26,301 nt of DNA. Source: Anaerolineaceae bacterium. GTDB lineage: Bacteria > Chloroflexota > Anaerolineae > JAAYZQ01. Below, in pieces: positions 15,262 to 23,979 of this stretch. The notes under the pieces were generated by a model. It saw only the letters and a program-made list of their open reading frames with translations. It did not search any database and had not been told where the DNA came from. The stretch lies in the NCBI GenBank assembly GCA_012514775.1, contig JAAYZQ010000420.1, positions 1 to 26,301 on the forward strand. The letters run 5' to 3'. The translations under genes were made by a program, and so were the position numbers. Each line of letters starts with the position of its first letter. Position 1 is the first letter of the stretch.

Positions 15262-15705
15262 TCAGGGCTGGCCATCCAAAACCTCCAGGAAGATGGCGGC
15301 CGCCCTCTTGACCAGCACCGCGCAGGGAATCGTGCCGTCGGAGCCGTAGCCCAACGCCCGCAGGTCCGCGCAGCGGCTGGTGCCCCATTCCTCCACGAAG
15401 CGTGCGCGGAAGCTGGCAGCGAGCCCGTAGCACGGCTCATCCGGCTCCTCTGGCCCGGCCCGGCCGTGCAGTGCGCCTACGAGGAGGGTGCCGGCGCTCA
15501 GGGCGCCGCACATCTCTTCGTGGCTGCCGCCGACGCCACCGGCCAGGCCGGTCGTCATCCGCATGATCTGCTCGTCCACGCTGCCCAACAGGTGCTCGCC
15601 CACGGCGAGCATGAAGGCTTCCGATCAATGATAGCGCTGCGTCTGTGCATCGTCCATCAGGCTGGCGATGCGATCAAGCACCCGCGCTTGATCCTGTTTG
15701 TCCAT
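15262..15705 (-). CDS. C_GCAxxG_C_C family redox protein, predicted selenoprotein (Sec27 encoded by TGA)
   Basis: Read from the ATG at 15705, the frame runs 26 codons (MDKQDQARVLDRIASLMDDA, then QTQRYH), meets TGA at 15627-15625, and continues SEAFMLAVGEHLLG to the stop at 15262. Total length is 147 residues, which fits this family of about 140. The ATG has an ideal AAGGAGG with an 8-nt spacer. The remaining conserved cysteines are Cys66 (MCGALSAG), Cys112 (SRCADL) and Cys128 (IPCAVL), plus Cys92. The family begins its motif set with Cys-Ala/Ser-x-Ala, and here the TGA stands exactly at that Cys (YH-U-SEA). A hairpin suited to a bSECIS follows. The family is thought to be redox-active. If translation began at the internal ATG (15612), the product would lack the first redox residue. 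The alternative is a pseudogene by one base change (TGC/TGT to TGA). Confidence 0.75.
15593..15611 (-). promoter_or_regulatory. candidate bacterial SECIS hairpin
   Basis: In the mRNA, UGCUCGCC pairs perfectly with GGCGAGCA over a GUG loop. The first loop base is G, 21 nt after the UGA. As I recall, bSECIS models need a G within the first two loop bases at about 16-37 nt from the UGA, so the geometry fits. No bulged U is seen. Confidence 0.6.
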
Positions 15706-15821
15706 GAGATGGTCCTCCTTTGCCGATGGCATTCCTGGTCAATGGGCTGCGATCTTGGGGGGCCGCCTACCTGCCGGCCGTGGAATCCCACTCTTCAAGG
15801 CGTTGAGTGCCAGCTGGCCCG

Positions 15822-17762
15822 TCAAAGCGCCCGCAGCCGCTTGTCCACTTCTTGCTTCAGCCGCTCGATCTCGGCCTTCAGATCTGCCTCCTGCTGTCCG
15901 ACGTCCTTGAGCTGTTCCTCGCTGGCGGCAAGTTGGTCGACGTACTGGGTGCGCAGCGCGCCCTCCTTGCCCGCCGTGGACAGCGCGCCCATGTTGCCCT
16001 GGATCTGCTGCTGCGCGGCATAGATCTTTTGCCGGTCGGTCTCCAGATCCTTCAGGCGCTGCTCGTTCTCGGCGATGCTGGCCCACAGGCGCAGCACCTC
16101 GGCCGCCTTGTTGTGGGTCTGGCGATCCAGCAGTCCCTGGCGGTGAAACTTTTCCAGGCCCTCCAGCGACTGTCTCAGGAGCTCTTCCTGGCGGCGAAGC
16201 AGGCGCCGCTCCTGCACTCGCAGGACGGTTTCGCCCCGGCCTAGCACCTCCACTTCGAAGCGGTACTGCTCGGCGGTGCGCTCCGCCGGCGCGGGCGTGT
16301 CAAACAGGTCGTAGTGGGCCGTGCGGGGATGCTCCACCAGGACGATCATGGGCCCGCCGGTGCTGTTGGTCAGCCTGTACTCGCGCCAGCGCACGTCCCA
16401 CTCCTCGATGATGAGGTAAGTGGCGCGGATGTGAAGGCCCTGGATCTCGCGGCCGGAGCCGGCCTCCTCGCGGACCTTGACGCCCAGCTCGACCGAGTAG
16501 GGCACGACCACCTCGCCGCCGTCGACGGTAAAGGGCAGCACCGCCTCGCCGACGTATTCGCCCTTCTCGACGACGGTCACCGGGCCGCGTTCCAGCGTCA
16601 GGTGACTCTCGTTCTGGAAGCGCAGTGTGGCCACGGGATGGGCGGCCAGCTTGTTCCCGTTGTAGAGCAGGTCCTTGCGATAGGGCATGCCCGCCGAGAC
16701 GATGGGCACCATGGCCGACTGCCCGCGGCCGATGGTGACGGGCGTGGCGATGACGTACTGGAACAGCTCGCCCAGGGCCTCGCCGCTGGTCGCCACCTGG
16801 GCCGCGCCGGCCAGAGCCTCGCGGCTCATCTTGGCCCGTGCCGGCATGGCCGGGGCCGGGGCGCCGCCCTCGGCAAAGGCGGCGCGCATAACGGGCGCTC
16901 GCTCGACCTGGTCAGCTGCCACGCCCAGGGTCTGGGCCTCAAAGCCAACCGGTCCGGCCGCCACTCGAGCCTCTTCCTTGACCAGGGGTCGCTCGGGGGT
17001 GAATGGGGTGTAGAGGTCGTAGCGGAAGGAGATAGGCATGCCGGCCACCAGGGAGAGAGAGACGTTCTCCAGGTCCTCCTCCAGGCGGTTGTCCACGATT
17101 CCCCAGCCCAACAAGAGCACCTGGCCGCGATGATGCTCCTCCTCTTCAGCCACCAGGCGATAGCTGACGCGCCAGGTCGGCGCCGGGGCGACATAGTGCA
17201 CGGCCAGGTCGTGGTCGCCGGGCGTGAGGTGGATGACGACGCGGCGATAGTCCTCCTGGGTGAGAGCCGTGTCGAGGAAGAAACGCAGGTCGCCCGCTGC
17301 CGTCTCGTCCAGAATTTCCACACCTCGCAATCGCCCCAGCGACAGGGTCTCGACTCGCTCGCCGCCGGAGACGAGGATGGACACCAGGGTCGTGTCCAGG
17401 GGCTGCCTTTGGGGCATCTCGTCGATGCCCACCAGGCGGCCCTCCACGCTCTCGCCCTGGTCGAGCAGCAGGCGGACCGGGCGGCCACGGAGGCTGATCA
17501 TCAAGTCCTGGAGGCTGCGGGTGTCGCCCATGTGCACCGACGAGCCGGCCAGGCGCTCTTCGCGGCTCTGGGGGGTGGCATAGTTGACGCTCAACACCTG
17601 GCCGCCGCCCTGATCCATGGCCGTCAGGCTCTTCAGGACGTCGTTCATCTCTTCGACGCGGAAGGTCAGCTCTACTTCCTGGCCGCTGACGTTGGCCTGC
17701 CGCTCGAAAAAGCCTACACCGTGCTTGTATAGGGTCACGTGGGTGATGGGCAAGGTTGTCAT
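15822..17762 (-). CDS. DUF4139-domain protein
   Basis: A 646-aa protein without a signal peptide. The N-terminus (ITHVTLYKHGVGFFERQANV) and the following beta-rich part match the DUF4140/DUF4139 arrangement of MuiA-like proteins. DUF4139 motifs include APAPTWRVSYRLV, LLGWGIVDNRLEEDLENVSL and the late VRWREYRLTN. Residues around 310-350 form an Ala/Pro-rich linker. The last 110 residues (from about 535) are a strongly predicted coiled coil, rich in E, Q, K and R. The function is unknown; related proteins are tied to surface or mucoid phenotypes, which does not transfer safely. The start at 17762 has AAAGG about 11 nt upstream. It lies 83 bp after the MEMO gene and 116 bp before the selenoprotein gene. 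Confidence 0.85.
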   Translation of the reverse strand: MTTLPITHVTLYKHGVGFFERQANVSGQEVELTFRVEEMNDVLKSLTAMDQGGGQVLSVNYATPQSREERLAGSSVHMGDTRSLQDLMISLRGRPVRLLLDQGESVEGRLVGIDEMPQRQPLDTTLVSILVSGGERVETLSLGRLRGVEILDETAAGDLRFFLDTALTQEDYRRVVIHLTPGDHDLAVHYVAPAPTWRVSYRLVAEEEEHHRGQVLLLGWGIVDNRLEEDLENVSLSLVAGMPISFRYDLYTPFTPERPLVKEEARVAAGPVGFEAQTLGVAADQVERAPVMRAAFAEGGAPAPAMPARAKMSREALAGAAQVATSGEALGELFQYVIATPVTIGRGQSAMVPIVSAGMPYRKDLLYNGNKLAAHPVATLRFQNESHLTLERGPVTVVEKGEYVGEAVLPFTVDGGEVVVPYSVELGVKVREEAGSGREIQGLHIRATYLIIEEWDVRWREYRLTNSTGGPMIVLVEHPRTAHYDLFDTPAPAERTAEQYRFEVEVLGRGETVLRVQERRLLRRQEELLRQSLEGLEKFHRQGLLDRQTHNKAAEVLRLWASIAENEQRLKDLETDRQKIYAAQQQIQGNMGALSTAGKEGALRTQYVDQLAASEEQLKDVGQQEADLKAEIERLKQEVDKRLRAL

Positions 17763-17845
17763 GGCTTACTAACCTTTCTGAAGATGCTTCGCTTGACAAA
17801 GGCCGGATGCTCCGCCGTGCTTAGGCTGACAGAAAAGAGCGCCCT

Positions 17846-19075
17846 TTAGCGCAGGACGGCGCCGGCGATGGACACGAAGGACAGGCCCTGCGGGTCCGCG
17901 GGGCACAGGGCATAGCCGGCCTGCTGGCCCTGCACCTCGCCCAGGAGCCGCAGGGTGAGATAGATGGGCGGCAGGCCGCAGATGTGCCGCCGGTCGCCCT
18001 CATCCCGGATCTGGGCAAAGAACGACTCGGCGTCGCCCGCGCAGATGCTGGCCATAAGCCGCTCGTCGGCGTTGCGCTGCTGCGCCCGCCCGATGAAATC
18101 CACGCCGTGCCGGTCGCCAAAGGCCGGGCCGATGTGCGCCAGGTCGGCGGCGGCCACCACCAGGGTGCTGCGGCCGGCCATGGCCGGCCGCAGCACCTCC
18201 ACAGCGCGGGCAAAGGGCTCGTGGTCTGCGGGCTGACCCTGCCCGGCGACAAAGGCGCCAAAGCTGCCACACAGGATGGGCAGCAGGGGCACCGCCTCGC
18301 CACCGCGCATCAAGTGCAGCCACACGGCGGCCAGCTCGATGGAATGTTCCTGGCGGTGGTTGAGCTCCTCGCCATAGACGGCCTCGTCGCCCAGGGCGCC
18401 GGCCAGGGCGTCTACCAGGCTCTGTTCCGTGGGGAGCACGCCAAAGGGGGTGGCGTACGACTGCCGGGTGAGGGTCAGCGTGGCCTCCCCGCCACGGTGG
18501 TCGGTGCCCAGGATAATCACCAACTCTGCCTGCCTGGCCGCTTCGGCGGCGGCGCGCCATACCTCGGCGTAGACGGGCCCGCCGCGCTGATAGTCGATGT
18601 GCGGGCTGATCACGCCACGGATTGGTGCTGCTTCCCCTTCGGGCTCGGCGGGCGCCGGCGGCAGGGCGTCGATGTAGCCCTGCAACTGCGGACTGGTCAT
18701 CTCTGCGCGGCCGTCAAAGCTGGCGCCGTCGAGGGTCAGAGGACGAAAGGGTGCGGCGCGATAGGCCTCGACGGCGGCGGCCCGCGCCTGGCGAAAGCGC
18801 TCGTTGTCCAACAGGAAGGCGGCGTCCAGGCCGGCCAGGAGTTGCTCCAGGAGGCCGGGCCCCAGGCGCACCCCGGCCTGCACCTGCAAGGCGGCCTCCA
18901 GCCGTGGTGCGTCGCGGGTGCCGTCCATGAGCATCAGCAGGGCGGCCAGGGGCCGGGGGACGGCGATGGTTGTGTCGCTCAGGTGCAGCGGGTCGTCCAG
19001 GAGGAGCATGGGCTGGTTTTCGTGCTGGATCGGATGGACGTTGACGGCGCGCAGCTTCGGATTCTCATTTGTCAT
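17846..19075 (-). CDS. MEMO-family protein (AmmeMemoRadiSam system protein B) with N-terminal extension
   Basis: A 409-aa protein. Residues about 150-405 are a MEMO1/LigB-like domain with SPHIDYQRGGPVYAEVW, ILGTDHRGG, QEHSIELAAVWLHLM, AADLAHIGPAFGDRHG and HICGLPPI. The two His and one Cys that bind metal in human MEMO1 have counterparts here (SPH, TDH, HIC). The first 130 residues are an extra helical domain (NVHPIQHENQPMLLLDDPLH and on) that may be a winged-helix or PqqD-like module. The other AmmeMemoRadiSam parts (AMMECR1-like and radical SAM proteins) are not in the window. The start ATG overlaps the stop of the upstream kinase gene by 4 bp (ATGA), which indicates translational coupling. 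Confidence 0.9.
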   Translation of the reverse strand: MTNENPKLRAVNVHPIQHENQPMLLLDDPLHLSDTTIAVPRPLAALLMLMDGTRDAPRLEAALQVQAGVRLGPGLLEQLLAGLDAAFLLDNERFRQARAAAVEAYRAAPFRPLTLDGASFDGRAEMTSPQLQGYIDALPPAPAEPEGEAAPIRGVISPHIDYQRGGPVYAEVWRAAAEAARQAELVIILGTDHRGGEATLTLTRQSYATPFGVLPTEQSLVDALAGALGDEAVYGEELNHRQEHSIELAAVWLHLMRGGEAVPLLPILCGSFGAFVAGQGQPADHEPFARAVEVLRPAMAGRSTLVVAAADLAHIGPAFGDRHGVDFIGRAQQRNADERLMASICAGDAESFFAQIRDEGDRRHICGLPPIYLTLRLLGEVQGQQAGYALCPADPQGLSFVSIAGAVLR

Positions 19076-19938
19076 AACTCAATCTCCCGGGACAGGTCCC
19101 AGCGGACGGGCCCGAAACGGATGCTTGCCACCCGGTCCATGCCGGGCAATGGTGAGCGCAGGGCGATGCTCCCGGCCCCGCGGTCGACTTCCTGGACGAC
19201 GCCCAGGCCGAGACAAAAGCCTTCGTCGTCCTGGAGCGCCAGGAGGGCGCTCGGAGCCATGTATTCCAGGTCGTACACGGCGATCCTGTTCATGGCGACG
19301 ACGTGCTGCCGGGCCTGGCGAACGTAGGCGGCCAGGCACTCCCGCCTGCGGGCGATGCGCTGCTCCCGGCTGCGCCTCACGGCCTGCGGCGAAACCCGGA
19401 AGTCCAGGAGGCGCACCCGGCCGTCGCGCCGCAGGGGCCACAGGATCGGTTCCATCTCGCTGCCGCGCTGTAGGGCAATGACCAGGGCCGGGGCCAGCAG
19501 CTCGATCTTCCATTCCTTCAGTGCCTTGCCACCCTGTGCCCGCTCCACCAGGCCGTTGGTGTCGACGACGATGGCCTGGGCGCCCAGGGCCAGGGCCCTG
19601 TCCTGGAGCCGCTTGCAGCCCACCAGGGTGGGCAGCATGTGTCCGCGGGGCGTGATGGCCCCCACGAAAAAACTCGCCCGAGGTCCCCCGGGCGGAAACT
19701 CGTCGTCTCCCGCATCCTGCGCCAGGGCAAGGTTCAGGGTCGCGGGCAGCCCCAGCGTACTCTGGCCCATGTCGCTATCCAGGTAGGCAGGACGCATGCC
19801 GCGCCGCGCGATCTCCTGGAAGAGGTAGCGAGCCAGGGTCGACTTGCCTGTGTCCGACTCACCCAGGACCAAGATCGTGCCCTGGAGCGTCTCGCCGTCG
19901 AGCACTGCCCACTGGGGTGATACGACTAGCTCGCTCAC
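19072..19938 (-). CDS. CLP1/GRC3(NOL9)-like polynucleotide 5'-hydroxyl kinase family P-loop protein
   Basis: A 288-aa cytoplasmic P-loop NTPase. Walker A is VLGESDTGKSTLARYL near residue 28, followed by the family motif YLDSDMGQSTLGLPATLNL (Asp and Gln of the lid/clasp region) and VVDTNGLV in place of Walker B. The C-terminal third is a beta-rich domain ending SIRFGPVRWDLSREIEL. Eukaryotic relatives phosphorylate RNA 5'-OH ends; the bacterial substrate is not known. I choose the GTG at 19938: there is no Shine-Dalgarno, but a -10 box TATACT ends 6 nt upstream, so the mRNA is probably leaderless. A TTG at 19956 would be upstream of the promoter's -10. It is the first gene of a five-gene minus-strand cluster. 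Confidence 0.85.
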   Translation of the reverse strand: MSELVVSPQWAVLDGETLQGTILVLGESDTGKSTLARYLFQEIARRGMRPAYLDSDMGQSTLGLPATLNLALAQDAGDDEFPPGGPRASFFVGAITPRGHMLPTLVGCKRLQDRALALGAQAIVVDTNGLVERAQGGKALKEWKIELLAPALVIALQRGSEMEPILWPLRRDGRVRLLDFRVSPQAVRRSREQRIARRRECLAAYVRQARQHVVAMNRIAVYDLEYMAPSALLALQDDEGFCLGLGVVQEVDRGAGSIALRSPLPGMDRVASIRFGPVRWDLSREIEL

Positions 19939-19944
19939 AGCGCT

Positions 19945-19973
19945 AGTATAGCACAACTGCGCGGCGGCGGCAA
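19945..19973 (-). promoter_or_regulatory. promoter of the CLP1-like/MEMO cluster, leaderless type
   Basis: On the minus strand, TTGCCG (19973-19968), a 17-bp spacer and TATACT (19950-19945). The GTG at 19938 is 6 nt beyond the -10, where transcription should start. Confidence 0.6.
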
Positions 19974-19984
19974 GCCTGCGCCGG

Positions 19985-20060
19985 CCTCACCCCCGGCCGA
20001 CCTCACCCCCGGCCCCTCTCCTGCCAGGAGAGGGGTCGGGGGGTTAGGTTCCCCCGCCTG
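19985..20060. repeat. G/C-rich intergenic repeat with direct copies and hairpin
   Basis: CCTCACCCCCGGCC occurs twice in tandem (19985-19998 and 20001-20014). CCCCTCTCCT (20013-20022) pairs with AGGAGAGGGG (20026-20035) over GCC. GGGGGGTTAGGTTCCCC (20038-20054) is identical to 2725-2741. It lies between the divergent promoters of the kinase and MFS genes. Confidence 0.7.
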
Positions 20061-20066
20061 CCAGGT

Positions 20067-20094
20067 TTGCCTCGGTGCCAGGCAGTGCTATAAT
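20067..20094 (+). promoter_or_regulatory. promoter of the MFS gene, leaderless type
   Basis: TTGCCT (20067-20072), a 16-bp spacer and the perfect -10 TATAAT (20089-20094). The GTG start at 20103 is 8 nt after the -10, so the transcript probably begins at or next to the start codon. Confidence 0.6.
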
Positions 20095-20102
20095 AGGGCC
20101 TT

Positions 20103-21371
20103 GTGGAAACCTGGAAACGAAACCTGTACGTGGTGTGGGTTGCGGAGTTGCTGGCCATCGCCGGCTTTTCTGTGGCCTTTCCTTTTTTGCCGTACTATAT
20201 CCAGGAGCTAGGTGTCACCGAGCCCGGGCGCGTGGAGTTGTGGTCGGGGATCCTGGTGGCCGTCCAGGGCGTGACCATGACCGTCTTTTCACCCATCTGG
20301 GGATCGCTGGCCGACCGCTACGGGCGCAAGATCATGATCCAGCGCGCCACCTTTGGCGGGGCGGCGGTCCTGACGGCCATGGCCTTTGTCCAGAGCGTGG
20401 AGCAACTGGCACTCCTGCGGGCGGCCCAGGGCGTGCTGACCGGAACGGTGGCAGCGGCCATGACCCTCGTGGCCAGCGGCACGCCCCGCGACCGCACCGG
20501 CTATGCCCTGGGGCTGTTGCAGATGGCCGTCTGGCTGGGCAGCTCCCTGGGCCCGCCCCTTGGGGGGCTCATCGCCGACCTGTGGGGCTATCGCGCCGTA
20601 TTTATCGTGACGGGTGTGCTGCTCTTTGTGGCAGGCGTCACCGTTTGGCGGCTGGTGCGCGAAGAGTTCACGCCGGTGGCCCGCGGAGAGGGCGCGGGGA
20701 TCGGGGGTGACTTTTTCGCAGGCGTCCGGCTGGTGGCGCGCACGCCCTCGCTGGTGGCCCTCTTTAGCGTGCGCATTTCCGTGCGGCTGGGAACGAGCCT
20801 GGTGACGCCCATCCTGCCCCTCTTTGTCCAGAGCCTCCTGGCCTCGCCTGAGCGGGTAGCGTCGACCACGGGCCTCATTACCGGGGTCGCAGCGGGCAGC
20901 AGCGCCCTGAGCGCAGTGCTCTTGGGCCGGGCAAGCGACCGCGTGGGATTCAGGCGCATGCTCCTGGTCTGCCTGGCCGGCACCGCCCTGTCCTACGTGC
21001 CCCACTTTTTCGTGACCGGCACGGGGCAGTTGCTGTTGTTGCAGGCGATCCAGGGCTTTTCCCTGGGCGGCCTGTTGGCCGTCATCAATGCCATGCTTGC
21101 TAACCAGTCGCCGGAAGGGCGGCAGGGCGCCGTCTATGGCCTGGATGCCAGCGTCACGTCGGCAGCCAGTGCCGTGGGGCCCATGATCGGGGCTTCTGTG
21201 GCAGCGGGCCTGGGCCTGCGCATCCCCTTCCTCATGGCCGCCGCCGCCCTGGGGTTGGCCCTGGCCGTCGCTGCGGCGCGCATCCCCCGCATGGACCGCA
21301 CCAAGCGGGTGCCGCGCCCCGCGCCCTCGCTCTTTGGCCGCAAATCGCTCAGAAAGCGGCGCAGGCGCTGA
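20103..21371 (+). CDS. major facilitator superfamily transporter (multidrug-efflux type)
   Basis: A 422-aa inner-membrane protein with about twelve hydrophobic helices in two bundles of six. Motif A between helices 2 and 3 is GSLADRYGRKIM, and a second copy in the C-terminal half is GRASDRVGFRRML. Helix 5 has the antiporter-like GSSLGPPLGGLIADLWGYR (motif C region). These point to a proton-driven efflux pump of the DHA1 drug-efflux group, but the substrate is not known. It starts at GTG with no ribosome site, directly behind a TATAAT box. The C-terminus is basic and cytoplasmic. It is a single-gene unit convergent with enolase. Confidence 0.92.
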   Translation: METWKRNLYVVWVAELLAIAGFSVAFPFLPYYIQELGVTEPGRVELWSGILVAVQGVTMTVFSPIWGSLADRYGRKIMIQRATFGGAAVLTAMAFVQSVEQLALLRAAQGVLTGTVAAAMTLVASGTPRDRTGYALGLLQMAVWLGSSLGPPLGGLIADLWGYRAVFIVTGVLLFVAGVTVWRLVREEFTPVARGEGAGIGGDFFAGVRLVARTPSLVALFSVRISVRLGTSLVTPILPLFVQSLLASPERVASTTGLITGVAAGSSALSAVLLGRASDRVGFRRMLLVCLAGTALSYVPHFFVTGTGQLLLLQAIQGFSLGGLLAVINAMLANQSPEGRQGAVYGLDASVTSAASAVGPMIGASVAAGLGLRIPFLMAAAALGLALAVAAARIPRMDRTKRVPRPAPSLFGRKSLRKRRRR

Positions 21372-21412
21372 GGCCGGCGCCAGGGAAAGGCCACCCACCG
21401 TGGGAGAAAGCG

Positions 21413-21442
21413 AGCGCCCCGGCCGGTCCCGGCCAGGGCGCT
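21413..21442. terminator. hairpin terminator between MFS gene and enolase
   Basis: AGCGCCC (21413-21419) pairs with GGGCGCT (21436-21442), and inside it GGCCGG (21421-21426) pairs with CCGGCC (21429-21434), with one C-A mismatch between the helices. It sits between the convergent stops at 21371 and 21465. There is no T-run. Confidence 0.55.
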
Positions 21443-21464
21443 GGATCGTGCTTGCGGAAGGGGC

Positions 21465-23931
<2,467 letters not shown>

Positions 23932-23979
23932 GCCCACCTCCCGTTTGAATCCACGAGCCTCGGATGCCGAGGTCCCACG

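Noticed and set aside
15262..15612. A separate 116-aa gene starting at the internal ATG
   Set aside because: No Shine-Dalgarno precedes it, and the product would lack the N-terminal helix and first conserved Cys position of the family. The reading through TGA fits better.
15625..15627. TGA as a simple nonsense mutation making a pseudogene
   Set aside because: Not excluded, but the rest of the frame is intact, the ribosome site is ideal, and a SECIS-like hairpin sits at the right distance. It stays the main alternative.
16314..19327. Long plus-strand frames opposite the DUF4139 and MEMO genes
   Set aside because: No ribosome sites or recognisable motifs; explained by codon bias of the true genes.
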